Assembly: GCA_040772685.1 (NCBI GenBank)
Contig: JAXGXQ010000008.1
Location: 35,867 to 99,866, forward strand
Direction of reading: 5' to 3'
DNA from: JAXGXQ01 sp040772685
Lineage (GTDB): Bacteria; Bacillota; Clostridia; Saccharofermentanales; UBA5734
Length of the DNA: 64,000 nt
Part shown: positions 19,401 through 26,229 of the stretch, piece by piece
Numbering within the stretch: the stretch's first letter is position 1
Layout: each line of letters opens with the position of its first letter
Position numbers and translations under genes: made by a program
Notes under the pieces: generated by a model
Told to the model about the DNA's origin: nothing
Seen by the model: only the letters and a program-made list of their open reading frames with translations
Database searches by the model: none

Positions 19401-19610
19401 ATCGGCTGGCGGCGCGATAATTTTTTCGGTTTCCGGCTTTTCAGCTTTTTCCGATTTCGTTTTCTTGGCGCTGCTTTGTTCCTTTTCCAGCTTTTCCTCT
19501 TCCGGCTTGGGCTCAGGCTTGTTTGCCGCGGCGTGACTTAAGCCGTCGCCTCTGACAAAACCTGCTCGCAGACCAGATCCGGAATCGTCTCTTTTTCTCA
19601 TCCTATGCAT
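16401..19610 (-). CDS. infB: Translation initiation factor IF-2 with very long low-complexity N-terminus
   Basis: GTPase that places initiator tRNA on the ribosome. About 1069 residues, much longer than the 700-900 usual for the family. Residues 1-130 are charged and Lys/Glu-rich; about 130-240 are Ala/Pro-rich; about 240-390 are an Arg/Pro/Gln/Gly repeat region with 11-residue units such as YGDRPQQGQRP. The IF-2 N domain follows, then the G domain (GHVDHGKTSILD, DTPGHEAF, NKID) and domains II-IV. Either of two ATG codons (19610 or 19601) could start it; GGAGG is 3 or 12 bases away, neither ideal. A 60-base gap separates it from ylxQ. Confidence 0.96.
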   Translation of the reverse strand: MHRMRKRDDSGSGLRAGFVRGDGLSHAAANKPEPKPEEEKLEKEQSSAKKTKSEKAEKPETEKIIAPPADEAEGPTVTMQGVSGKKITSVVVRARRPKKAADEEASQAEKASAGEAPAAAETAAAAAKAPAAAEKTATPETPAAAPVPAAPAKTDKPAAEKPADISAPATVPAVAAATESVPAAKAPAAKTEPAAAQAPAAQPPAAQAPATQAPAAQSQAPAAQAQAPAARSADAPAARQPASTQGDRPQSAQGQRPQQGRTQQGQRPYGDRPQGQRSFGDRPQGDRPQGQGQRPYGDRPQQGQRPYGDRPQQGQRPYGDRPQSDRPQGDRPQGDRPYSGAPRQQGSRPYSGTPRPQGDRPAYNSGRPQGGQRPARPADPLSEAVSELQRPGFANRGGVDRKRTDDKRQPRREQPKPGMENPRDKHHKLKEQAAVISGEGVSKALKDETLLDTLYNPAGGRGRGRRGGRRGAQQQRSAPVVRAVLTNVKLPESLTVKEFAEAIKKTSADVIKRLIKLGVMATVNQEIDFDTAALIAEEYGITAEKLVTVTAEEKLFDDSEDDVSKLKPRPPVVVVMGHVDHGKTSILDRFRSANVVSGEAGGITQHIGAYTVCAKDREITFLDTPGHEAFTTMRARGAQVTDIAILVVAADDGVMPQTVEAINHARAADTEIIVAINKIDKEGANLDRVKQELSKYELIPEEWGGTTVMVPVSAKTGQGIDELLEMVLLTADVMELKADPDRQAKGTVIEAKLDKNRGAVATVLVQRGTLRMGDTLVAGATFGRVRAMIDDKGKNVKKAGPSIPVEILGLPEVPEAGDIFYVVTDEKEARALADRRRSDSREQQLRTSSRMSLENLYSQMATGEVKDLNIIVKADVQGSVEAVIQSLEKLNNAGEEVRVNVIHGGVGAITESDIRLADVSNAIVIGFNVRPAANVIDMAADTGVDMRMYRVIYNAIEDIEAAMKGMLAPEFKEVVTGHAEIRQTFKASGVGTIGGAYVTDGKIVRNTDIRVVRDGIVIHEGKLSSLKRFKDDVREVAAGYECGLSVERFNDIKEGDIIEAFEMKQIERS
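18600..18890 (-). repeat. 33-bp tandem repeats coding the IF-2 Arg/Pro/Gly/Gln region
   Basis: Inside infB, a 33-bp unit recurs in register: copies beginning with GGACGCTGGC on the plus strand start at 18661, 18694 and 18727, with shorter, degenerate copies on both sides. Because 33 is divisible by three, copy-number changes keep the frame. The boundaries given are approximate. Confidence 0.8.
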
Positions 19611-19669
19611 ATTCCTCCAAATTTTTCGCCTCCGGGATTGCCGGCGCTTTGCCCGAAGGCTGTTCCAGT

Positions 19670-19978
19670 TTAGTTATCTGCTGCGGCCAATCCACTGAGG
19701 ATGTTGGCGAACCCTTCGTCAACTACTCCAATGACAACGCGGGTCTCGCGCCCTGTCCAGTGACCGAGTGTCTGCCGATCGCCTGCTGTGATCAGCGGCA
19801 CCTCGTAGTGGACACTCAGACGGCCGATTTTATCTTTCGTGTTTGGCCCCGCATCATCCGCCAGGATTACGAGAACCACTTTGCCGGCGCGTACACCGCG
19901 TTCAACGGCGTCAGATCCAAAGACCAGGCGGCGGGCCCGGCAGGCCATTCCCAGCATACGCCAGAATTTTTCTGTCAT
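19670..19978 (-). CDS. ylxQ: L7Ae/L30e-family RNA-binding protein YlxQ
   Basis: 102-residue member of the L7Ae family, which binds kink-turn RNA. The KFWRMLGMACRARRLVFGSD start and the AGKVVLVILADDAGPNT block are typical. It sits in the standard place between ylxR and infB, and its ATG directly follows the ylxR stop (TAAATG), so they are coupled. Confidence 0.9.
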   Translation of the reverse strand: MTEKFWRMLGMACRARRLVFGSDAVERGVRAGKVVLVILADDAGPNTKDKIGRLSVHYEVPLITAGDRQTLGHWTGRETRVVIGVVDEGFANILSGLAAADN

Positions 19979-20260
19979 TTATGCCTCCGGCTCTTCTGGA
20001 GGCAAAGCTTCCAGTTCTTCAGTCAAGGCGGTAACTACAGCCTCATCGACCCTTGCCTTGAAATTCTTGTCGAAGCGGTGCTGCCTGATCGCCTGCTGCA
20101 AGCAAGTCCTGTTGCGGCAAACATACGCGCCGCGGCCGGGTTTCCTGCCGGTTGGATCCAGACAAATTTCGCCCTCGGCGTTTTGTACAAGCCGGATCAA
20201 AGACCTCTTGGGATGCATGACCCGACAGCTGACACACATCCGTTGCGGCTGTTTTTTCAT
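19979..20260 (-). CDS. ylxR: YlxR/RnpM family RNA-binding protein (DUF448)
   Basis: 93 residues. It has the family signature RMCVSCR near the N-terminus and GRKPGRGAYVC with a further Cys (RTCLQ). Proteins of this family bind RNase P RNA and have been named RnpM in Bacillus. GGGAGG lies 4 bases before the ATG. It lies in the nusA-ylxR-ylxQ-infB block. Confidence 0.93.
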   Translation of the reverse strand: MKKQPQRMCVSCRVMHPKRSLIRLVQNAEGEICLDPTGRKPGRGAYVCRNRTCLQQAIRQHRFDKNFKARVDEAVVTALTEELEALPPEEPEA

Positions 20261-20275
20261 GCTTCCTCCCTGTGC

Positions 20276-21409
20276 TTAAGCTTCTGAATCAGCAGGCAGC
20301 GCTTCTTCTGCTTCAGCGGTTTGCTCCGCCGCCTGGGAAAAGCGCTGCATCAGCTCGGCTTCAATCATGGCCCGGTACTGTGATTCGCTCTTGATATCGA
20401 TTTTCCAACCGGTCAGGCGGGCAGCCAGGCGAGCGTTCTGGCCTTCACGGCCAATCGCCAGCGAAAGCTGCTGGTCGGGCACAACCACAACGGCTACCTT
20501 TTCGTCAGGATAAATATCAACCTTGACTACCTTGGCCGGGTTAAGGCTGTTGCTGATAAAAGTAATGTCGTCTGAATCCCATTCGATGATATCGATCTTT
20601 TCGCCCATCAGCTCGTCCATGATCGCCTGTACGCGCAGGCCGCGCTGCCCGACGCAGGCACCGACACTGTCGACGTTTTCGTCACGTGAGGTAACAGCCA
20701 TCTTTGTGCGGGAACCGGCTTCACGGGCAATCGAGACAATCTCGACAATCCCGTTGGCGATTTCAGGCACTTCCTGTTCAAAGAGCTTGCGCACCAGGTT
20801 GGGGTGGCTGCGGGAAACATAAACAATCGGGCGGCCCTTTTTTTCGTCGACCTTGAGGATATAGAAACGCATACGCTGGTTGAAATTATAACCATCGATG
20901 CGAACTTGTTCGTTAAAAGGCAGAACAGCTTCAGCCCGGCCGATATCGACAATAACTTCACGGCGATCTTTACGCTGAACAACACCGGCCGCAATTTCGC
21001 CAATGCGGCTGGAGAATTCGTTTTGAATCCGTTCCCGCTCAGCACTGCAAAGCTTCTGATTAATCACGTTTTTCGCAGTCTGGGCAGCAAGGCGGCCAAA
21101 ATCCTGCGGGTTCAATTCATAATCAAGCATATCGCCAAGCTGAAACTCGTCAGAAAGCGCCTTCGCTTCAGCCAGACTCATTTCGGAGTTGGGATCCTCG
21201 ACTTCCTCAACGACTGTTTTCGTCATATACACACGCATCTCACCGGTTTCACGGTCGAGCTCCGCACGGATATTATCTGTTGTTTTAGCGTCAAATTCAC
21301 GCTTATAAGCTGAGACCAGCGATTCTTCAATTGCCTCGTACAATATTTCGGCATCAAGCCCGCGCTCTTTCTCCAGCAAGCGGATCGCTTCGATCAGTTC
21401 TTTATTCAT
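20276..21409 (-). CDS. nusA: Transcription termination/antitermination factor NusA
   Basis: RNA polymerase-associated elongation factor. 377 residues: N-terminal polymerase-binding domain (1-125), S1 domain (about 130-200), and two KH domains (GACVGQRGLRVQAIMDEL and LAIGREGQNARLAARLTGW). It lacks the acidic C-terminal repeats of the E. coli protein, as is normal in Bacillota, but ends in a short Glu/Ala-rich tail. AAGGAG is 11 bases before the ATG. Confidence 0.97.
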   Translation of the reverse strand: MNKELIEAIRLLEKERGLDAEILYEAIEESLVSAYKREFDAKTTDNIRAELDRETGEMRVYMTKTVVEEVEDPNSEMSLAEAKALSDEFQLGDMLDYELNPQDFGRLAAQTAKNVINQKLCSAERERIQNEFSSRIGEIAAGVVQRKDRREVIVDIGRAEAVLPFNEQVRIDGYNFNQRMRFYILKVDEKKGRPIVYVSRSHPNLVRKLFEQEVPEIANGIVEIVSIAREAGSRTKMAVTSRDENVDSVGACVGQRGLRVQAIMDELMGEKIDIIEWDSDDITFISNSLNPAKVVKVDIYPDEKVAVVVVPDQQLSLAIGREGQNARLAARLTGWKIDIKSESQYRAMIEAELMQRFSQAAEQTAEAEEALPADSEA

Positions 21410-21462
21410 TACGGTAGGGTCTCCTTCCTGTCATTAGCCAGTAAAATTTTGGTTGATATCTG

Positions 21463-21933
21463 TCAGTTGAAGCGAACAGCGCGTTTAACCTTGGCAGCTT
21501 CGCTGCGTTGAAACTTCTGTACAGTGTCGTCATCAGCACGAATTACTATGAGATCTCCCTCCAGCGGCTGCAGCCAGCCCAAAAATTTCTTTTGGCCGTC
21601 ACGTGCCTTGTAGAGGCTGACTTCGACCCAGCTGTCAACGTAACGGTTGAAATCGCGGTCTTCTGTCAGTGCCCGGTCGAGCCCGGGTGATGAAACCTCG
21701 AGGTAATCATGAGTAGTGATTTTGAGGTCGTTTTCAATTATCGGATCAACAAGCTCGCTGACTTTAGCACACTCGTCGATGGTGACTCCGCCCCGCCGGT
21801 CAACGTAGATCCGCAAAAAACGGGCTGAATTTTCGGTTTTAAGCTCAACGTCAATCAGTTCGAGACCGAGCTCTTGCACAAGCGGTTCAAGGGTATCATA
21901 AACCAGTTGTGCTGTCGGGTGGCGTTTGGCCAT
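21463..21933 (-). CDS. rimP: Ribosome maturation factor RimP
   Basis: 30S maturation factor, 156 residues. Two-domain RimP fold with LRIYVDRRGGVTIDECAKVS and YLEVSSPGLDRALTE. The ATG at 21933 has GGAGG four bases upstream; a longer in-frame extension upstream carries no such site and would cross the leader palindrome. First gene of the rimP-nusA-infB operon. Confidence 0.94.
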   Translation of the reverse strand: MAKRHPTAQLVYDTLEPLVQELGLELIDVELKTENSARFLRIYVDRRGGVTIDECAKVSELVDPIIENDLKITTHDYLEVSSPGLDRALTEDRDFNRYVDSWVEVSLYKARDGQKKFLGWLQPLEGDLIVIRADDDTVQKFQRSEAAKVKRAVRFN

Positions 21934-21994
21934 CTTCCCTCCCCGGAACCTTGTTCCGCTTGTAACAGACAGTAAAGTGGCAGGAAGTAACAAA

Positions 21995-22012
21995 GAGTGG
22001 GCGCGCCCACTC
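21995..22012. promoter_or_regulatory. Perfect 18-bp palindrome in the rimP operon leader
   Basis: GAGTGGGCGCGCCCACTC is fully self-complementary. It lies about 22-40 bases after the predicted start of transcription and about 60 bases before rimP. It could be an operator for a dimeric repressor or a leader RNA hairpin; the sequence alone does not decide. Confidence 0.6.
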
Positions 22013-22040
22013 TCCGTCACAACTACCTTCATACCGATAC

Positions 22041-22069
22041 AGTATAGCATGCACGCAGTCGTAATGCAA
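22041..22069 (-). promoter_or_regulatory. Sigma-A-type promoter of the rimP-nusA-infB operon
   Basis: Minus-strand -35 TTGCAT (22069-22064), exact 17-bp spacer, -10 TATACT (22046-22041). This predicts a start near 22034 and a leader of about 100 bases. No other convincing promoter was seen down to rodA, so one long transcript is possible. Confidence 0.75.
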
Positions 22070-22330
22070 CCTGTAAAGTTGGTGTAAAAAAATCGTCAAA
22101 CCCTTGTCTGAACGGCCTTTGCCAGCTTTATTCCGCTGTAAGTTTGTTTGTTGAGGCAAGCCTGAGATCTGAGGATGTTAAGTTGTGTCCAGAAGCAATT
22201 TGTGAAGTAGTTGGCCGATTCGTCTTGAAATCCGCTGATTTTCGTGATTATGCCTACAATCCAAGCAGGTTTTGGCCTGGTTCATAGAGATAATTGTTGT
22301 TTGTGACTTCAAATTCAAAATCCTGTAGGT

Positions 22331-22358
22331 TACAATGTAAGAAAGCCGAATATTCGGC
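22331..22358 (+). promoter_or_regulatory. Possible promoter with 14-bp palindrome at the start point
   Basis: A -10-like TACAAT (22331-22336) with only a weak -35 (TTCAAA, 17 bp upstream) is followed by the perfect palindrome GCCGAATATTCGGC at 22345-22358, which would sit on the transcription start. That placement suits a repressor site. The roughly 260 bases between this and the rimP promoter hold no gene that I can support. Confidence 0.45.
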
Positions 22359-22383
22359 AACAACAGCAAAGGGAGTGATGCCC

Positions 22384-22794
22384 ATGATCAAGGTAATTGT
22401 TGGCAGAAAGGGCAGTGGCAAAACCGCTCGCCTGGTCGATGACCTCAACGCACACGCAACCAGTGACAACGCTAACGTAGTCTGTATCGAACGGGGCAGG
22501 CGCCTCGACCGCCTGGTAAAGTACCAGATCCGTCTTCTGGACATTTCCGACTATCCTATTGTCGGCTTCCGTGAATTACTGGCCTTCATAGCCGGTATCA
22601 GCGCCAAGGATTATGACCTGACGCACATCTATATCGATAGTATTTTCAAAATCGCCAATGACACTTCCATGATTAACCTCGAAAAATTCCTGGAAGAGCT
22701 CGAGACCTTTTCGGATAACAATAATTTCAGTGTGATGATTATCCTGTCCGCAGAACCTGAGGCGCTGCCCGAATCAATCCGGCGCTACGTCTGA
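22384..22794 (+). CDS. Small P-loop NTP-binding protein of unknown function
   Basis: 136 residues from the ATG at 22384 (GGGAG 8 bases upstream; an ATG two codons earlier is too close to it). It opens with a Walker A loop, VGRKGSGKTARL, and has a hydrophobic strand ending in Asp (THIYIDSIFKI) that may be Walker B. It resembles short clostridial proteins often labelled twitching-motility/PilT-like, although it has none of the other PilT domains. It stands alone, with mscL 90 bases downstream. I do not know its function. Confidence 0.75.
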   Translation: MIKVIVGRKGSGKTARLVDDLNAHATSDNANVVCIERGRRLDRLVKYQIRLLDISDYPIVGFRELLAFIAGISAKDYDLTHIYIDSIFKIANDTSMINLEKFLEELETFSDNNNFSVMIILSAEPEALPESIRRYV

Positions 22795-22884
22795 CTGCTG
22801 CACCATTATACATCTGCGTACTAAACAGCCTGCCGACGGCAGGTAATAGATTAAGAACTGAAAAAAATCCGGAGGAACAGCTGT

Positions 22885-23310
22885 ATGTGGAAAGAATTTA
22901 AAGAATTCGCACTCAAGGGCAATGTAATTGATCTGGCTGTCGCGGTCGTAATCGGCGCTGCTTTTGGCGCCATCGTCAATAGTCTGGTTAAGGATATCAT
23001 TATGCCGATAATCGGTTATCTGACGGCCGGCGTTGATTTTGCGGCTTTGAAAGTTGTCTTGCGGCCTGCTGCCGTTGTGAACGGTGTCGAAGTTGCTGAA
23101 ACTGCGATCACCTACGGCGTGCTGATTATGACCATAATTCAGTTCCTGATTATCGCATTCAGCATTTTCCTGATGGTTCGTTTAATCAATAAAGCCAGGG
23201 CCCGGATGGAAGCGAAAAATAAAGTTGAAGAAGTAGTTGAAGAGCCGGCCAAATCTGAAGAAACCGTGCTGCTGGCCGAGATCCGCGATCTGCTGAAAGA
23301 AAAGAACTGA
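22885..23310 (+). CDS. mscL: Large-conductance mechanosensitive channel MscL
   Basis: Homopentameric pressure-relief channel. 141 residues: N-terminal amphipathic helix (MWKEFKEFALKGNVIDLAVAV form), TM1 (about 14-40, AVVIGAAFGAIVNSLV), a periplasmic loop, TM2 (about 70-98), and a C-terminal helix with an AEIRDLLKEKN end. GGAGG lies nine bases before the ATG. Followed by an intrinsic terminator. Confidence 0.97.
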   Translation: MWKEFKEFALKGNVIDLAVAVVIGAAFGAIVNSLVKDIIMPIIGYLTAGVDFAALKVVLRPAAVVNGVEVAETAITYGVLIMTIIQFLIIAFSIFLMVRLINKARARMEAKNKVEEVVEEPAKSEETVLLAEIRDLLKEKN

Positions 23311-23387
23311 AAATAAATTGGCAGGTCACGCACGCTATGTTTAGATATAACCGTAATCTGCCTTCCGGCTCATAATTGCAATAACTC

Positions 23388-23414
23388 AGGGCTGGCTCAA
23401 GAGCCGGCCCTTTT
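23388..23414 (+). terminator. Intrinsic terminator after mscL
   Basis: AGGGCTGGCTC pairs with GAGCCGGCCCT (one G-U pair), a long G+C-rich stem followed by TTTT. It could also lie in the leader of ilvN, but no T-box elements are visible between it and ilvN. Its sequence closely resembles the terminator at 57.75 kb. Confidence 0.75.
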
Positions 23415-23561
23415 AATTTGCTTGAACTGCTGGCTAAACAGCTGTTAACTAACGTTTTGCGTCCTGTTTTCTGGTCGTTTTATAACGAGGCTGTCGACAG
23501 TGATTGTCGTTTGACTTTAATCGTGATAAGGTCAAAACAGTATCAGTATAAGGAGGCGTCT

Positions 23562-24074
23562 ATGCTCCGTAGTTTATCTGTTCTCGTCGAAAACCGCGCT
23601 GGTGTGCTTACCCGGGTGACAAGTCTGTTTGCCCGCCGCGGCTACAATATTGAGAGCCTGGCTGTAGGTACAACCCAGGATCCGGCGATTTCCCGCATTA
23701 CCATTACAATGGCTGGCGATGACGACCTCATGCGTCAGATCACCAGACAGCTGCACAAGCTGCCCGACGTCCTGATGGTGCGCGATTTGTCACCTGAAGA
23801 ACATTTTTCCCGTGAACTGGTGTTTTTCAAGGTTGTTGCAGACGAAGAAGCCCGTACCGGCATTCTGCAAATCGTCAATATTTTCCGCGGGCACGTTATT
23901 GATGTCTCACCCGGCACAATGACAATTGAACTTAGCGGTAAGGAAGACAAAATCAATGCTCTGATGGAGCTGCTTAAGCCATATGGCATACTGGAACTGG
24001 TACGTACGGGCCCAATCGCAATCGAACGCGGCGACCGTGTCCTGAATGTCAATATTCCGGAACAAATAAAGTAA
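23562..24074 (+). CDS. ilvN: Acetolactate synthase regulatory (small) subunit IlvN
   Basis: Valine-binding regulatory subunit of acetohydroxyacid synthase; it activates IlvB. 170 residues with an N-terminal ACT domain (LSVLVENRAGVLTRVTSLFA, RRGYNIESLAVG) and the C-terminal small-subunit domain. The ATG at 23562 is preceded by AAGGAGG. Its catalytic partner ilvB is on the other strand near 29 kb, an unusual separation. A TTTGAC/GTCAAA inverted repeat (23510-23536) lies just upstream and might be regulatory. It is followed 64 bases later by ilvC. Confidence 0.96.
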   Translation: MLRSLSVLVENRAGVLTRVTSLFARRGYNIESLAVGTTQDPAISRITITMAGDDDLMRQITRQLHKLPDVLMVRDLSPEEHFSRELVFFKVVADEEARTGILQIVNIFRGHVIDVSPGTMTIELSGKEDKINALMELLKPYGILELVRTGPIAIERGDRVLNVNIPEQIK

Positions 24075-24107
24075 TAATCAGCTAAAGACAAAAATTTTTT
24101 ATGGACA

Positions 24108-24121
24108 GCCGGCCGGCCGGC
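24108..24121. repeat. G+C-rich palindrome between ilvN and ilvC
   Basis: GCCGGCCGGCCGGC is a perfect 14-bp palindrome placed five bases before the AGGAGG of ilvC. In RNA it could fold and affect initiation on ilvC; no T run follows, so it is not a terminator. Confidence 0.5.
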
Positions 24122-24138
24122 GGTACAGGAGGATCTCA

Positions 24139-25143
24139 ATGAAAAAAGTCTACAAGGAAAATGAATGCCGTACACACGCTCTGGATGGAAAAACAATCGC
24201 GATTATCGGCTATGGCAGCCAGGGTCATGCCCATGCGCTGAACCTGCATGAAAGCGGCTTCAACGTCATTGTCGGCTTATATGAAGGCAGCAAATCCTGG
24301 GCCCGCGCTGAAAAAGCCGGTCTTAAGGTTATGACCGCGGCCGACGCCACCAAGCAAGCGGACGTGATCATGATCCTGATCAACGACGAAAAGCAGCAAC
24401 AGCTGTTTGAAGAGTCAATCCGCCCTAATCTGACAGCCGGCAAAGCAATTGCTTTTGCTCATGGCTTTAACATTCATTTCGGCAGCATCGTGCCTCCCAG
24501 TGATGTTGACGTCTTCCTGATCGCGCCTAAAGGCCCCGGTCACACTGTGCGCAGCCAGTACGTTGCCGGCCGCGGTGTACCCGCTCTCTTTGCCGTTGGC
24601 CAGGACTACACCGGCAATGCCCAGAATATCGCCTTTGACTATGCCTACGGTATCGGCGCCGCCCGCGCCGGCGTACTTGGCACCACCTTCCGTGAAGAAA
24701 CCGAAACAGACCTGTTTGGTGAGCAGGTTGTGCTTTGCGGCGGCGTTACTGAACTGATGAAAGTTGGTTTTGAAGTTCTGGTTGAGGCTGGGTATGACCC
24801 TGAAAACGCCTATTACGAGTGCGTCCACGAAATGAAACTGATTATCGACATGGTTGCCCAGGGCGGCCTTTCTACAATGCGCTACTCCATTAGTGACACA
24901 GCCGAATACGGTGATTATATGGTTGGCCGCAGGATTATCACTGACGAAACAAAGAAGGAAATGAAGAAAGTACTGCAGGAAATCCAGGAAGGCACTTTCG
25001 CCCGCAACTGGATTCTGGAGAATAAAGTCGGCCGCCCGAATCTGCTGGCCCGCCGCCGCATCGAAGCCGGTCATCAGGTGGAAACAGTCGGCCGTGAGCT
25101 GCGCGCTCTGATGAGCTGGAACAAGGAAATTGAAGTAGAGTAA
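24139..25143 (+). CDS. ilvC: Ketol-acid reductoisomerase IlvC (class I)
   Basis: Converts acetolactate and acetohydroxybutyrate to dihydroxy acids in valine, leucine and isoleucine synthesis. 334 residues, class I length: N-terminal Rossmann domain with GYGSQGHAHALNL (24-36) and a knotted C-terminal domain with the Mg-binding block (GEQVVLCGG...ELMKVGFEVLVEAG, EMKLIIDM). The cofactor loop reads GLYEGSKSW (46-54), where NADPH enzymes commonly have GLRxGSxSW; loss of Arg and gain of Glu suggest NADH use. AGGAGG precedes the ATG. Confidence 0.97.
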   Translation: MKKVYKENECRTHALDGKTIAIIGYGSQGHAHALNLHESGFNVIVGLYEGSKSWARAEKAGLKVMTAADATKQADVIMILINDEKQQQLFEESIRPNLTAGKAIAFAHGFNIHFGSIVPPSDVDVFLIAPKGPGHTVRSQYVAGRGVPALFAVGQDYTGNAQNIAFDYAYGIGAARAGVLGTTFREETETDLFGEQVVLCGGVTELMKVGFEVLVEAGYDPENAYYECVHEMKLIIDMVAQGGLSTMRYSISDTAEYGDYMVGRRIITDETKKEMKKVLQEIQEGTFARNWILENKVGRPNLLARRRIEAGHQVETVGRELRALMSWNKEIEVE

Positions 25144-25184
25144 ACTAACTGACTGGGCAATAAAATAATATCAGGTATGCTCCA

Positions 25185-25216
25185 GGGACTCCGCCAAACG
25201 CGGAGTCCTTGTTTTG
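25185..25216 (+). terminator. Intrinsic terminator after ilvC
   Basis: GGACTCCGC / GCGGAGTCC make a perfect 9-bp stem with a 5-base loop, followed by TTGTTTTG. It lies about 40 bases past the ilvC stop and faces the convergent ABC permease gene. Confidence 0.85.
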
Positions 25217-25307
25217 TGTTCCAGGGAACAATCGGAAACAATATGCATCAGTAAACTGATTTATAAAGGGTTCTGAAAAGAGTTCTGAATCAGCGCTTCG
25301 TTTTTGT

Positions 25308-26228
25308 TCAGTTGTTCTTGATTCTGGAAAGCCCAAAAGTCAGCGCGAAAATTACCGCGCTGACCAGCACGATGGTGGCGCCGGCAGCTGTGTCAAAATA
25401 AAACGAGAGCAGCAGACCGGAGATACAGCTGATAAAAGAAAAAATCAGCGACAATGCATGATACTGGCGCATCGAACGCGCCACGTTCCGGGCAGCAGAG
25501 GCCGGCAGGATCAGGAGCGAGTTGATCAGCAGAATACCGACCCATTTGATCGCGACTGTAACCAGAACCGCGATTACCACCAGATACAGGTTTTCCAGTA
25601 CCCGGGCCGGAATGCCCTTGCTGATTGCCAGCGAACGGTTGACACTGACCACCAGCAGGCGGTTATAAAACAGCAGGTAAAAAACGCTGATCAGCACCAG
25701 GGTCGCGGCTATCAGAATAATATCTGAAGATTGAATAGCCAGAATGTCGCCGACCAGATAACGGTTGTATTTCGCGAACCCGCCCTCGCGTGAAAGCAGC
25801 GCGATGCCCAGTGCCACCGCGGACGAAGAGAAAACACCGATGATAGTGTCAGTTGAGGATCTGGCCCGGTTCTTTACAGCTGAAATGCCGAGTCCAAAGA
25901 TAACAGCGAACATCAGCATGGAAATTATCGGATCCTGCAGACCAAGAATCGTACCAATCGCGATGCCTGTCAACGCAGAATGGCCAAGCGCATCGGAATA
26001 GAACGACAGCCGGTTATCGACAACGAGTGTGCCGGCCAGGCCGAAAATCGGAGCGATTAACAGCACCGCCAACAGGGCGTTGCGCATAAAGTTATACTGC
26101 CAGAAATCCAGCAGCGGTATGCTAGCCAGCGCTGCCGGCGACATACTCAAAAACGCTTTCAACGGCAAGCTTAGCAGCAGGTTTAACCGCATGCTCACAA
26201 AGCTCAGAAGGATCCCGATCTGTTCCAT
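25308..26228 (-). CDS. Metal-ion ABC transporter permease (ZnuB/MntB type)
   Basis: Membrane subunit of a zinc/manganese importer, ABC-3 family. 306 residues with about eight hydrophobic segments; DNRLSFYSDALGHSALTG and the GVFSSSAVALGI region are typical of ZnuB. I start it at the ATG at 26228, behind AAGGAGG and one base after the ATPase stop; upstream in-frame codons lie inside the ATPase gene. Third gene of a binding protein-ATPase-permease operon. Zn versus Mn cannot be settled from this sequence. Confidence 0.9.
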   Translation of the reverse strand: MEQIGILLSFVSMRLNLLLSLPLKAFLSMSPAALASIPLLDFWQYNFMRNALLAVLLIAPIFGLAGTLVVDNRLSFYSDALGHSALTGIAIGTILGLQDPIISMLMFAVIFGLGISAVKNRARSSTDTIIGVFSSSAVALGIALLSREGGFAKYNRYLVGDILAIQSSDIILIAATLVLISVFYLLFYNRLLVVSVNRSLAISKGIPARVLENLYLVVIAVLVTVAIKWVGILLINSLLILPASAARNVARSMRQYHALSLIFSFISCISGLLLSFYFDTAAGATIVLVSAVIFALTFGLSRIKNN

Positions 26229-26229
26229 C

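Noticed and set aside
18467..19541. Long alternative frames on both strands across the infB repeat region
   Set aside because: They are Arg/Pro/Gln/His- or Gly/Cys/Arg-rich products of the tandem repeats read out of frame.
23311..23561. T-box riboswitch upstream of ilvN
   Set aside because: No T-box consensus (AGGGTGGnACCGCG) or specifier stem is present; only the mscL terminator and a TTTGAC/GTCAAA inverted repeat are seen.
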